A stretch of 33,318 nucleotides of DNA from Entamoeba invadens IP1 (Eukaryota; Evosea; Mastigamoebida; Endamoebidae). The notes beneath the pieces are model-generated. The model saw nothing but the letters and a program-made list of their open reading frames with translations. It was not told the DNA's origin and did not search any database. Where the stretch lies: the NCBI RefSeq assembly GCF_000330505.1, contig NW_004443506.1:229025-262342 (forward strand), read 5' to 3'. The position numbers and the translations under genes were made by a program. Shown piece after piece: positions 1 through 12,926 of the stretch (the stretch's first letter is position 1; every line of letters begins with the position of its first letter).

Positions 1-3000
1 AGCTGTCCCATAGTGTAGTCAAGCTTTCAAGAATAAGAACCAATGAGTCTCTGTTCTCGCAAATGTTGATCACTGCGTTGAACATTTTGTCTGCAATTTC
101 AATCACTTTGTCTTGGTCGATGGGGTCTGCTTTAATCTCTTTCGAGCACTTTTCCCACACCGGGTCGTTCTTAACCAACGCAAAGATATGGAACGCACAC
201 GAACACATTTGTTGGAGTGTTTTGATTTGTATGTCATTGATAGTGTTATCCATTAAGCAGCAGAACAATGTCCCAAGTAATGACAACGTCTCGTTAGTGA
301 AGAAATAGGGTGAGTGGTTTTTGAAATTCTGCACAAAGACGTTCTCAAAGTACTCCAACAGTTCGTCGACCTTCTTTTTGAATTCGTCGATATCAATCAG
401 TGATATATCAGTCATCACATTGCCATTGTATATATACAAAATATCAAACATTTTCTTCCACACCGTCTCATACATGTTCGAGTCGACCATTTTCTCGAGT
501 AAAGTGTATAACGATATCAACCGACTGTACATCACTTTAACATATAAGAACTCTTCGTCGCGTGCTATTTCAATCAGCGCTCGAATAGTGATGAACGCGC
601 GCACATAAAACTGTTCTTTGGGGTCCCCCATTTGTAATAACATGTTCTTCAAATGTCGCAAAGTCCTCTGGTAGAAATTTGCAGAGCACACAATGTTGTT
701 GTCACTCTCCACGACTTGGTCCTCATTTGTTCGAAACGTCGAAAAAAACGAATACACCTTCTGAAGCTCCTTTGCAGTCAATAACGTCACAACAACATTA
801 TCAGTCGACGAAGAAACACATTTCATCGAATGTCCTTTGAGCGAACAGTCCGTCAACTCGGCTGCGATTCGCAAGTTTTGGAACCCCATACAGACCGCAT
901 TCCTCATGATATACACAAATCGCGTCTTTAACACATCCTTCTTTTCTTCATCTTCATTCACAAACCCTATTTCAACAGTGTCTTGTTGCAATAAATTTAA
1001 AAACGCTTTAAACGTCCCCGCTGTCATGAAACAATTCATCCACTCCCAACTCTCCACATTTAAACTATTTCGATAGAAAAAGCTCATGTACTCTGTTTGT
1101 TCGATACTGTGGATGTACCCTATCATCTTCAACATCTTCGAACACTTCTTTTTCTCACAGAGTCGGTCCACTTCAAGTAATGAGGCTTTGCACATGTCAC
1201 AATATGAGAAGCCAAATCGGACATCCCCGAAGATCTGCTCAAGTGCAAACTTCCGCACATACTGCGAAACTTCTTTAATTTGACTTTTGTCGTTCAGTTT
1301 TGGCAGTTGCGTGTTGACCATCCACACAAACAAATCTGTTCTGATGAACGGATTAATCATGCGCTCTTGTGCCAACACACTCAATTGGTCTTTTCGAATC
1401 TCAAATATCTGTTTGATGTACATCACCGCCTCTTCAGTGTGTTTCCCGTCCTCTATCAAGTCCGTCGACAAGAACAAAACACTTTCAAAGATTTTCAAGT
1501 ATTCCATCACATAGCTAATGACAAAGTTGATTCGTCTGAGTAACTCTTCTATTCGTTTCCGTTCAGTCTTATACGTTTTCCCACTCTTCACAAGACAGTA
1601 GAGCTCTTCATATTGTTTCGACACCGAGTAGACTTCACTCAATTTGTCTTTCTCGATGATTTGCTCGACGATGACGATCAATGGGTACAACATCTTCATG
1701 TTTTTTGTCATCTCTTGTCGTCCATTAGCACAGTCAAAGGTGTTACTTTGGACTGTCTTTGTGAGTAATAAGAACATGAAAAATGTATATAAAGAGTACA
1801 ACTCCTTTTTTGTTGTGTGAATAGTCTCGAGTGACGCGGTGATCTGTGCAATGGAAATGTCGTCCAACGTGACTTTATCCATCTTTTCTGTGATTTCATT
1901 TCTCTTGTCAATTAAAACGGCGTTTGGGATGATGTCACAGAAGATGTTAATCGCGTTTTTCATCATCTGAAAACTATCAGAAAGTTGGAGTGTCGCGCCG
2001 TGGAACTTCATTGCGAATTTGGTGTCTTCATTTCCCGTCAATTTGTCGAACAGTAAATGCAACTCATTTGCTAACACATTAAATCTTGCGTAGTTCGTTC
2101 TAAAGCAGTCAATAGGATTCAAACAGACGGACAGCATGATAAAATCGTATTCGCCATTTTTGTTGTCTTCAATGACACTTTTGAGGACACTGGATATCGG
2201 CATCTCATTGACAATCTTCAAACAACACTCCCCAAATTCCTTTCTATTTCCTTTCCTAGAGTGATCGTATATGACTGCTTGTGGAGACAGTGATACAATT
2301 TTCGCACAGACGTGTTGAAAATCGACCAACTTACTTGTGATGAACTTATTGAACTCTTCTTGTGATTGGATCTTTTCGATCAAGTACAAATTCTTTTGAA
2401 TCACTTCGATGATGTCCATCACTTGACAAAAGATTTTACTCATCTCGGTCTTGAATGCACATGTAATTAACGTCCTCATCAAGTCGATTTCTATCATCAC
2501 TATAACGTGTCGATTGAACTCTCCTCGATGTAACTCTTGTATCAACATCGACGCTTTGTAGTATAACAAACACCACCCAAAGACGGATGGAACGGTTTCG
2601 GATATCCGTTCTTCAAGCACTTTAATACAGTTGGCCATAGTAATCCCCTCTACACTGATTTGTAACAACTTTTCAGTGCATTTCAAGAAGTTAATGGTAG
2701 ACACAAAGAGCATCCATGGGATCGTTTCATGGATAACTAGACTCTTTCGTAAGAAACAATGCATGTACATCAGTCCTCCTCGTATCCCATAGTAATTAAA
2801 TAAGTCAATCAACTGTATGAACATGATCCTCTTCCCAAAATTCGGGAAGAACTGTATTTCGTCGTCATTTTCAAATAAGATGTTCTCATACAAATCTTCA
2901 AAAACGGAGTCTAAATCCTCGATTATAGGCGCTGTCAAATGGGAACGAATTTGAACGGTAATTTCCGTCTTACTTCCTATCACAAAGAGTTGTAACAAGG

Positions 3001-6000
3001 AATTCACTTTGGAAATCTCCTCACTCACACGCTCGGGTGGCACTTTCGTGATGATGTAAAACAAATGCCAAATCGCCGTGAATATCGTTCCGTTGAATGA
3101 TAAGAAGGAGGTCCCAGGAGGTGACATCACCATATCCCGCATGAACAATTCATACGACATTTGTTCGATGTATGGGATGATGTCAAGATCCATTTCTTCA
3201 AGCTTCAAATCGGGTATACTGTCATTGTCACCGAAGACGCGGTGATACTGATACTTCATCACATCGACAAACAGACCAAATTTAATATCATCGAATTTGT
3301 CTTGCTTCAATATACAATCAACAAACTGAGTCTTTAAAAGGAGATACCGCACTACAGGTAATTGAGTCTTTTCTTTGTCCACCCCATTTCTCATCTCCAC
3401 ACTTCTGTTGTCATATTTTATTAACGAGTCAAAGACATTGAACAACAAAGATGGCAGTTTTGTTATTTCATGTGTCACATTCTCAATATTTTCACCTGTA
3501 AATTGCGCTTGGACTGTTTTGGCTTCTTTCTCAAGTACTTCTAAAACACTTTTCTCCTCCGGTCTGACAATTTCAATTAACATCACAACGCCCTGCAATT
3601 GTGTCACAAAGACACTCATATAATATTGCACGTACATCACCTTTTGTGCGTCGATTTTTGAAAGTGCTTGTTTAATAAGTGTGAGCTGTTCGAGTAACAG
3701 CCCGAGGATCTGGTGGATATATTCGTTGACTATGGTGTTCCGTATTGTGTTAATTTCCTCTGCGGTACTCTTCCCTTCTTCAATTCTCTTCTCGCATTGA
3801 AGAATGGACTCTTCTGTGTCATTATCAACCAACTCATTCACAAAATCGCTTCTGAACGTCATTGAGCCAAAATCAATTGTTTGCAAGTTTTGGAGTAAAT
3901 TTCGGAGTAATGCGCACCGCTGTCGTTCTTGTTCTAGAGTCTCTGTTTTGCTCTTTAATTTCCCGAATTCAAGGCCACACGTCCTCTTCTCAATTTTAGA
4001 GCGCAAGACTATTGTTCTCCGCAACTCTTCTATAACTGCGTGGATCTCTGGAATTTGACTCAAGTCGAGGGGGAGAGCCATATTGAATTGTCTGACCTTT
4101 TGAAATCCGTTGACGATGACTTTGTTGTGGTACGAGTACCCATCTAAGAAACACGATAACACAAACATCACATCTTTCACATACTTCTTGTTCAAGTTAA
4201 ACCCCATCGAAATGTTATACACAATATCGTCCAATTCATCAATGATAAACGAATATAAGAAGTATGTGAAACAGATGGTCCGGACTAAGTACTGCACATC
4301 ACTCTCAAAGCCAGACATGATCTCAAAGAACTCATCAGTAAACTTCTTCTTCGAACCCACCTCAAACCACTTCTTCACTCGCTTCTTCCGTCGCGCAAAG
4401 ATCTCCTTTAAGTCCACTAACCACTTCATTTCAATGTTCTCTTTTGGCATGATCATCACAAACACATCAATCATTAAATTCAAACACTTCAAGTAAGAGA
4501 TCAACTTAACACTGCACCGCTTACATAATAATGAGATTGAGGATTTGCTCTTTAATAAGTTCTGAATATCGTTTGTGATCGTCACTGCTTTCAGTCCAAA
4601 ATGCGCCAAAAAGAAGAACGACGGCTTCGTGTTATTCACAAGAAGCTTCACTCGGTCTTCTATATACACTTTCATCTCTGATACTTGTGTACTTGAAATG
4701 CCTTTAAACTCGTCTTCGATGGAGTCGGACTTGACTCCAACGTATGTCACAAACTCATCCATCCGATCACCAATTTCATCAAGAAACTCCATTAAGTCCC
4801 ACTCCTTCCCTACTGAAAATTCTTGGAATTGTGAACAGAGAAGGGCAATATGCGAGTTTTCTATAATATGATCCTTCATCGACTGATTGTATATGAACGA
4901 GTTGACATACATCGAGTCGTGGAATTGGATGTCAATCAATGGAGTCACAAAGAAGTAGATCAGCCCACTCACCATCCGATTCAACACCTGTTTTGTCTCA
5001 TTCGATCGCTTCACATTAAAGGAACAAAACACTTTTAAGAAGGTGAAGATATCAAAGATGATCTTGGTGATCATCTCTCCAAAGTTGTCGTAGAGTTCCA
5101 TGTATTCCATGATACTCTTTCTCTTCTCCTTGTCATTACAAAGCACTGCTCGAATGATAACAAGTAACTCAATACTGTTTTCTAATAACTCTCGAAGACA
5201 CAAAGAGTCTTCCAGGAGTTTGTCTCGTAACACTACGACGTTGTCCATCACGATCTTGTAATTCAAACTGTCCGCCATCTTAAAGAAATGTTCTGCAATT
5301 GTAGTCAAGAGTTTGACTATACGGACTTTGGGCTTGGACCCTTTATCAATTTCGACACTCTGAAGTGTCATGAACAGATCATGCATTTTAGTGTTCAACG
5401 TCTTCACCATGTCACTCCCATTCAATAAATCATCATCATATTCATCTTCTTCACCTTCGACTTTGTCTCCATCACATTCATCTTCCTCATCTCCACTGCC
5501 TAACATCTTTTTAGTATCGTCCTCATCTTTACTGTCTTCAACCATTTTGCCTTCCTTAGTGACTGCAGTCTCTGCTCTCAATAAAGAGTTTTGGCGCTCC
5601 TCATTCTTCCACACCAAGTCGAGTAATTCCCCAAGATGTGTGCCATCCAAAACAGCATTCGACTGCTCTTTGATTTCTTTGAATCGCTCTTCTTTCTTTA
5701 AGATCTTCCGAATCTTGAAGAAGGCTTTGTTCTCCATCTGTGAATTCTCATATGAGAACAAATAGACTCTCCGCCCAACTTCGAGCACTTCATGTAATTG
5801 CTCCGCTTTGAACAAAATGGTGTTTAACGTGGAGAAGTACATCTTAACGTCCTTCTTAAAGTGTATTCCAAGCATCAAACAGAAGCTTAATGAGTTGATC
5901 TGCGTCTTCAAATACTCCATGAAGAATTTGACTGGTGCGACGTCACTGACTATGTTTATAAAGAGGTCCCAACACTTCTTCTTCCACTCATCTGGAGAGT

Positions 6001-9000
6001 AATAGTCTGAAAGTTCATTAACTTGTGCGTCCAATTTACTGAACGCAGTCAAACACATTTCGACCTTTTGATTCTCGCTCCACTTGACAAAGCTAAAGTG
6101 TGTTCTTGCTTTAGTTATAAAGCTCGAGATATAGACTCTATGCTTCATAATCTGACACGTCTTGTTCTCTTCTAAATTTTGTGTGCAGAGGATCATCGTC
6201 TTTAACGCTCCAAAGAGTACATCAGGCACAAAATTGGTGTCTTTATTAATGTAATACTCCATCGCTTCAATGATCTGTGCTAGGGGGTCCAGTAGTGTTA
6301 ACGTCTCCTTTGGAAAGTAGAAGATCTTCTTGACGATAATTTCAATGACGCGCAGCAGAGAGTCGATGTTCGCATTTTTCACAGAATAGATCTCGATTGT
6401 TTTTAAAGCCGTTTGAACCCAAGTTAATAACTCCGGCGACCGCTCCAACTCATCTTTTAGAATCCTTTCATAGTCTTTAAACACTGCAACTAGGCAGATC
6501 GCAAGTTGTGTGAATTGTGTGACATTAGCTAATATAGTAACAAAGACAATGACTTTATTCTCCAATTTTGACTCATTAATAGAGTCAATTACTTTGATGA
6601 CATAGTCTGCTGTTGAGAATTTGGTGTCTGAGATCGATGGGGATAAATACTTCTGTAGATTGAAATAGCTTCTGACGAGCTCAAAGAAGGCCTTTTCCGT
6701 CTCTGGTTCTCGTGTTTCAATGGACCCAAAATAGACCAACTCGAAGAACAATTCTTCAAAGGAAATTCTCTCGAAGATGACGAAAAGAAGATGTTGTGTG
6801 ACTGCCTCAAAAGTCTGTTTCTCTGTTTTTGGCGTTGTTTTGAATTGATTGAAAACACTGACGAAGTCCGGAAATTGCGTTTTACGGACATCAAATAATT
6901 TGTCGAGGGTATAATAACTATAGAACGTGTTGAGCACTTCACAGATCATTTTAAAGAGCATCTCTTGCTTCTCTTCACTCTCCCCACTCTTCATTGAATC
7001 AATCAATTTCTTGATTAACACACACGTTTTGATATAAGTTGATATCCTCATCATTGAAGGGGTGGTAAAGTCACATTTCCTTTTCGATGGCGCCCACGAA
7101 AGATACTCAAAAATCTTCCCACACAGTCCAGACGCTTTAAAGAAAAACTCGTTGAAATTGTCTTTCGTCTGTTGGCGCTCCAAAACCTCATTTTTCACTT
7201 CTCTGATTTCTTCAATTAATTCACAGAGGTTTGGAGTCACTACAGAGTTGGTGTCTATGATCAAACTCGACTCTAAACACAATGTAGAAACTATAAACAT
7301 CAACGAAAAGATATACACTCGCACTTTTTCTATATTAAAAAACCACTGTAACAAGGAGCCGATGACAGAGAAGCTATAACTCCCCGCACACACGGTGATC
7401 AACTCCACACAATCGACACTTTGTGAAAACGCGATGATTATAGACGATTGAAGACTCTCCAAAGCGGACTGAATCTTCTCCTCTTGGTTGAGGTCGCCCT
7501 CGTCGTATTGTAGTGAGGCTTGTAACAAGTTTTGTATAGAAATTTCGCGATAGATGTACACCACTATTTGTGAGTGAGTCAATTCAATGAGTTTGTTGAA
7601 GTAATTCTTTAACAAGTCTCGATAGACTTTTGCTAAGTAAAACACTGAAATGAGTTTCTTGTTCAAGTGCACTGTTTTGAGAATATAGTCTTTTAACATG
7701 AACAATGGAAAGATGTTCCCTGAGATTTGCATACACTTGAAATCAAGGGTTTCTTTATATCGCACTTGACCAACTAAGACATCAATCATCGACGATATCA
7801 CAACTATCTTACTGACTATCTCCGTTTTCGTTTCATCGCTTTGGTTCGTTCGCATCGTTTTTAGTATGACGGGAAGTTCGTTGACCAACAACATGAGCTG
7901 GTCCAATTCCTTCGACTTCGAGAAGTACATCTCAATGACTCGGGACATGATTCTGAACTGGAATGTGCCCGTGTAGACCAATTTACTGAGTTGTTTTAAG
8001 TCGGTTAAAGGCATTAACAAAGATGTAAATATCGCGTCATTTGTTTCTTTCAAGTTATAGTACAGTTGTGTCACGGAGTTGATGGGATGGTTGATTTTGG
8101 GAAGGGAAGTTAAGACCAAGTCGTATTCCATCTTCATCGCATTTGTCTTCGCATTCATCTCCGTCACTGCGGAAAGCTTTCCGAAGAGTCCTCTGAGTTT
8201 ATCAAAGGTCTTATTAATGTCGTCTTCATACACTTTACGATTGACTTCAAAGGAAAGTGATTTCTGTCTGTTAGTTCTTCTTTGAATCCAAAAATCTTAT
8301 TCAAATTGAGTCTTTGTGAAGAGTGTATTGTGTAAGATATTCCATAATAAGTAAAGAACCAAACCAAAAGTGCGTTGTACCCCTTTAAGAAGTCGAACTC
8401 ATTCAGCGCGATTTCAAGATAATTGAAAAACGTTGGCGCGGTCTCACTAAGTTTATCCAATAATGCGTAATTTTTGATCTCGTCGATACACGCCAAAAGC
8501 ACCGGAGTAGCAATCACGGAAGTTGTTTGTATTTTCGAGAGTCTGTCGGTGAATATCATTTCTCTGCGATAGGTATGATTGACTGGGAAGTTGTCGCACT
8601 TGAATTGATTTGAATGAATGTTTGTGAGGAAGTGGAAGCGGAATTTGATTTGGAGTTTGAGTTGTTTCATCACCATATCGCCACTGACACTTCCCTTTCG
8701 AATGGCTTGATCGAACACTTGAAGTGATTTGCGAGCTTCATTTTCCCATGATAAAAAGACTTGAATGTTTTGTGTTCGAATCGAATCAAATAGGGACTTT
8801 GTATATTCAGCTTTTAACTCGTCGAGACTCTCTATAGGATGTGCCTCATACCCTACCGCTTGTTTAAATATTTCCTTTGAGATCTCAAATGACTTTGTTG
8901 TCATGTCAGAGATGAAAAATGAGTACACACAGACATAGCATTGGAGTACCCATACAGTGTTAACATAATACGATGCCGTCATTTTCTGTTTAAAAGTGTC

Positions 9001-9319
9001 AAGAGAGGATTCTTCTGTTGGTTGACATAGCTTCTTGTTTGTTGGGAGAATGAAGTACCTTCTTGTTATATTTTTTTAGCTTAATAAACACAAACTTAAA
9101 ACTTTGTAAAAGTAAGTACAAATGGTTAAATATCTCTCCATCATTAAAGCGGATATATCCAGTCCATGTAGTTATATATTCAATTACTTGATCAATAACA
9201 GTCGAAAAGGTGTTGTAATATGACTGCGATTCTTCAATAGTCTTGCTCTTTTTAATTTGGGCAAATGTTGTTACTAAAGAGCGAAGACTGGCTTCTTGAA
9301 ACGATGCACAGCCCGTCAT
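1..9319 (-). CDS. Giant alpha-helical protein of unknown function, 5' part, runs off the left edge
   Basis: I do not recognise this family. ATG is at 9319-9317. Exon 1 is 9319-9096, exon 2 about 9058-8365, and exon 3 runs from 8263 to the window edge with no stop; I checked 8263-5500 codon by codon and the rest by reading through. Exons 1 and 2 together give 306 codons with consistent phases, and exon 3 adds 2,754 codons, so the product exceeds 3,060 residues. The sequence is rich in Leu, Ile, Phe, Lys and Glu, with long helical stretches, no signal peptide and no clear membrane segment. A strongly acidic Asp/Glu run lies near residue 1,230-1,255 (plus-strand 5431-5500). The composition resembles a large helical scaffold, but that is inference only. 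Codon use matches the other amoebal genes. Coding direction is certain; the splice junctions are less so. Many short plus-strand frames here are antisense shadows. Confidence 0.8.
8264..8364 (-). other. Predicted intron 2 of the giant gene (101 nt)
   Basis: The donor reads GTTTGG on the minus strand at 8364, in phase 0. The acceptor reads AACTAACAGACAG ending at 8264, with a CTAAC branch-like sequence just before it. The upstream frame stops at 8164 and the long downstream frame is closed by TAA at about 8297-8299, so a frame change between 8364 and 8264 is required. This intron supplies it exactly. Confidence 0.6.
9059..9095 (-). other. Predicted intron 1 of the giant gene (34-37 nt)
   Basis: The donor reads GTTTGTG on the minus strand at 9095. 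The acceptor is an AAG at 9062 or 9059; either choice keeps the frame of the next exon, which is open from there through 8365. Without the intron the first frame stops at 8999, just before the second begins. The length is at or below the short end for Entamoeba introns and the acceptor is not TAG, so the exact junction is uncertain. Confidence 0.5.
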
Positions 9320-9793
9320 AATAAGTCGTGTCTTTTTTTTTTGGTTCTTTCAGTTTTTTATTTTGCAAAAGTTACAAATGACAGGTTACTATATATATTA
9401 TAGCTCTTTTACTAGTGTTTATACTTTAATGATAAATGATTCTTAAAAATTATATCGGTATTCGGTGTTTTCTTGATTTAAAAATAAAGTACCCATATTT
9501 CAGTTCAATTGAATATTTGATTCCGGTATTATGTTTATTATTTTAATTACTTTTTATTAATAATTAATAATTAATTATTAATTATTAATTAAAGAAAATG
9601 TTAATTATATATTTTATTATATTTTATTATATTTTATTATTAAATATAGTTAATATGTATAGTTTAGATATTATAACCTGAAATAGTCTATTAACTAATA
9701 TTTAAAAACAAATCAATTGGTAAAACCTATTTTAGTATATCAAATAGTTAATATGTAATAATTAAAAGAATACCACAATTCAGAATTTATTTG
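9320..9793. other. AT-rich spacer with a decamer tandem repeat
   Basis: No gene seen. It separates two minus-strand genes, so it should hold the promoter of the giant gene (a TATATATA-like stretch near 9391-9400 and a run of T just upstream of the start). Three tandem copies of attttattat lie at 9611-9640, next to a TAATTAATTA-type palindromic run at about 9555-9595. Confidence 0.6.
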
Positions 9794-11278
9794 TTATAAA
9801 GCAAATACCAATATCAGTGCCACACACCACATGACACTCTTTGGGATGTCAAAGCTCCTTGTGTTCTTGCTTGTAATTTTGACACACTTTCCTTCTTCAG
9901 AACAATACTCCTTTCTCCCACAACTTCCACATGCGGGATAACATTCAGCAGACCATATTTTGTTATTTGGGAATAAAGTGGCGTTAGGTGTACACTCCAC
10001 ATTATAGCAGTCGAATGATGTAGCATCACAGTCCGTTTGATTTTGAAGTCGACTTCTTTTATGTAGTGTTGCAGACTTTAACGTGAGGGACCCACCGACG
10101 CTCAGACTATGCAAAAATGCAAATGAATTTGCGAACGCTCTACTTTTTGATCTGAAGAATGTTTTAATGTGTAACGTCTTCCCATCTTTCTCAAAGTAAC
10201 TTTTCATTGGGAAGTTCAACTCGACAAGTGTGACATCTCCTCGATTTATTTGATCCGTCTCTTTGTAGTACATAATTCCATTTGATGTCAATTTATATGT
10301 TCCGTTCACCACAAATACAAATTCAATACTTTCATAGTCATATGCGATCATAAAAGCATTTGGGTACAAAAACATAGTAGTCATGATATCTGTGCTATTC
10401 GATATATAAACTGGGTTTTGGCGTGAGACCTTCTTCAGTTGTTCGTTGCCACTTGACACATAAAACGACCACGCTTTGTATTTACTCTGAGTCACATCGT
10501 CGGGGTTATATATATCTGTCTTCACAACATAGTAACAGTCAATTTGATCTATTGAGGTATATCTTGACGCAGTGGATATCGCTTCTCCACTGTCCATTGC
10601 TGTGATGTTCACATTCTGAAAGATGATCTTCTCGTTATCAAAAGACACCAATTCGAATACCCCCGACGCGTTGAAAGGCACCTCGAAGATGTTATCGGGA
10701 GTGAGGCGGTACAATTTCCCGTTCGCGAGTAAGTGCTTTGGGCACTTATTAAAATTATAAAACTGGACGTTGGCAATTGTGTCGTTCTTACTGAGTAATA
10801 TCATTGATGGGTTGATCCCCAAGTCAGTGTCGATTTCCCACATCACAATTTGGGACATGACGCTTGATATTCCTTTAAAGTTCGCATTCAGTCGCTTAAA
10901 CACATTATCGGAGACTCCAATAACCTTTCTGTTAATGTCGTCTTGCACAACTCCCTTTGTTATTCGTATTGTACCAGCTACCAAACAATTGATCGGCTGT
11001 TGTGAAGGACCAACTAAAGAAAGCCATTCACCACATCGACTTATTCGCGTGTTATTAGAGTCGACAGTGATGTACTCATCATCTATGTAACATACTGTGT
11101 GGATGTTGTACCCAAACACTTTCTCTTCGTAGTTCGGTATGTTTTTGTAACACATGTCGATCATTGTTTCGTACTCAGTGTTGTTATCGTCAATATTCAA
11201 AACAACAAAGTCAGTCATGCACAATGTTTGTGATTGTGTCAATGGTATGAGCACAACCAAATATAACAAGAAAACCAT
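9794..11278 (-). CDS. Secreted, probably GPI-anchored surface protein with expansin-like region
   Basis: Complete 494-residue frame without introns. The N-terminus (MVFLLYLVVLIPLTQSQT) is a typical signal peptide of about 17 residues. The C-terminus ends in a short hydrophobic stretch (about residues 480-494) after a Ser/Lys-rich spacer, which suggests a GPI-anchor signal rather than a full transmembrane helix. Residues about 75-155 contain a CGEW motif, then a beta-rich stretch ending in VIGVSDNVFKRL; this order resembles the double-psi beta-barrel of expansin and RlpA proteins (CG..., then 'DLS..AF..L'). Near the C-terminus (about 420-465) is a Cys-rich, EGF-like module. Several N-x-S/T sites fit a glycosylated surface protein. 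Secretion is well supported. The expansin assignment rests on pattern only, and a cellulose- or chitin-loosening role would be speculation. Confidence 0.75.
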   Translation of the reverse strand: MVFLLYLVVLIPLTQSQTLCMTDFVVLNIDDNNTEYETMIDMCYKNIPNYEEKVFGYNIHTVCYIDDEYITVDSNNTRISRCGEWLSLVGPSQQPINCLVAGTIRITKGVVQDDINRKVIGVSDNVFKRLNANFKGISSVMSQIVMWEIDTDLGINPSMILLSKNDTIANVQFYNFNKCPKHLLANGKLYRLTPDNIFEVPFNASGVFELVSFDNEKIIFQNVNITAMDSGEAISTASRYTSIDQIDCYYVVKTDIYNPDDVTQSKYKAWSFYVSSGNEQLKKVSRQNPVYISNSTDIMTTMFLYPNAFMIAYDYESIEFVFVVNGTYKLTSNGIMYYKETDQINRGDVTLVELNFPMKSYFEKDGKTLHIKTFFRSKSRAFANSFAFLHSLSVGGSLTLKSATLHKRSRLQNQTDCDATSFDCYNVECTPNATLFPNNKIWSAECYPACGSCGRKEYCSEEGKCVKITSKNTRSFDIPKSVMWCVALILVFAL

Positions 11279-12707
11279 TTCATTTTCAAGTTTTATTTGT
11301 GGTATTTTACACCAATGAATTAATAGTAATTTTACTATTCAATTTTACTATTAATAGGTGTATTTTGAGAACTTTTTCGTTTCATATTATAATTAATATG
11401 CTTTGCTTTTTTGACCAATAGTTATATTATAAACTAAGGTATTTTTACTATTAAATTATTATAAAATTAACAATTATATCGGACGTTTTGATATTTTTGG
11501 GACATAAAATGTCCATTATAATTGATTGAATTGAGGAAAAAAAACAGTTTGTTTTTATTTTGAACTTTAATGTAATTTGTTTTAAATTCATGTAAAAAAC
11601 ACTTCTTGTTTATTATTATAAAGACTTAATGAAAGGGACTTTGTTTCGCAAGGAGGAATAGTCAATGTGAATAATTTTTGATGAATTGAAAGACAAACCA
11701 AGATTGAAATTATCATGGCATTTAAAATGTATTTATAATTTGTGTTATTGTATTATTATTGATTTGTAAATTTATTGAAAAAATAAATAAAAATTGACTT
11801 GTCTTTAAAATTGCATACAATTGTTGAATAATGAAAAATATAAATTTGTATTGTAAAGAACGAAAGAATTGATTTTATAATATTTGAATCAATGCATTAA
11901 AACACGCTTTACAATGTAAATTACATTATCTCGACTTATTTGTATCATTTTTCCAAAACAAATTGTTGTACAGAGATTATGATCATTATTTACAAAAAAT
12001 AATCTTTCTAAAAATGGTTACCTTTTGAAAAATAATGTTATATGAAAAACGCATTAATGAAAATTATTGTAGTGGTGTCATTAATCCTTTGAAATAATAT
12101 TTTGGAAACTGTTTATTTAAAGGAAGGTTATAATTCTTTCTCAAATAATGAAATACCAACCTCCATCATCTTATTGGTAGTTTAAACTATCTTTTACCAC
12201 AAACCACTTTTTTAACAAGTAAAAATACGAATTCTTAATATACAAAACCAATTCAATAAAGCGAATTAATTATTTTTTTAAACATTCTCCTCATATAATT
12301 TTTGAATAGTCTTCTGACATAATAAAAAGTATTATATTAAAAGTACTGCTGGTATTCTTTAAAAAATAAAAATGGGACAATATAATTAACATCATTAATA
12401 AATGCCAAACACACCAATCGAATAATGATTTACAACCAAAACACACCAAAAATGTTTTTATCAATACCCTCCATAATTCAAATGCAATGTGATTACTTTT
12501 ATGATGAATTACGTTGTTCATTTATAACTCCGGCGTTTTATTTTTGAAAACCAGTTTATGAATCTCCATTTTCGTCGAATTCAACAAGTTTTACGAGTTT
12601 TTTATAGAAAAGTGACTTTTTACATTTTCATAGTTTTTTATGTAATTTTTTTTATTTTTAAATATTTATAGAGCACATTTTTTGTTTTATATATTTAAAA
12701 CTTGTGT
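11279..12707. other. AT-rich intergenic region, no gene seen
   Basis: About 1.4 kb of AT-rich sequence rich in short A and T runs. No reading frame here has convincing codon use; a 76-residue minus-strand frame at 12291-12521 looks accidental. It must contain the promoter of the minus-strand surface-protein gene near 11280-11350, but no clear TATA or GAAC box was recognised. Confidence 0.5.
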
Positions 12708-12926
12708 ATGAAAGTTGAACTGTGTGAGACTTGTGGGGAAATTGTGATTACAAGAGTGAGACTGGGTAATGACTGATTTTGTAAAAAGTGTGTTAAGTTC
12801 CCATTTTTGTGGTGTAAATATAGATGGATTGAAACCTTATTTTTGATGTCTTTTACAGTTCAAAAAACAATGATTGAAATGATGGTGTTGAAGAAAAGCA
12901 TTTTTGGGAAACTAAAAATGGTCTAA
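12708..12926 (+). pseudogene. Small zinc-finger-like reading frame interrupted by one TGA
   Basis: Reading from ATG at 12708, the frame gives a CETC motif, then 13 codons to an in-frame TGA at 12774-12776, and immediately after it FCKKC. The frame then stays open to TAA at 12924-12926. The two CxxC pairs, about 15 codons apart, straddle the stop and would form one treble-clef or GATA-like zinc knuckle, which suggests a recently broken small gene or gene fragment. The downstream part (about 50 residues) has Lys-rich, amoeba-like codons. It could also be a chance frame in AT-rich DNA, since I know no family that matches. Confidence 0.3.

Noticed and set aside
63..8285. Many short plus-strand frames (60-131 codons) across the left 8 kb
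   Set aside because: They lie antisense to one continuous minus-strand frame of over 2,700 codons; their Ser/Phe/Thr-rich translations are typical of antisense shadows.
12291..12521. 76-codon minus-strand frame
   Set aside because: Low-complexity hydrophobic translation in AT-rich spacer, no motif.
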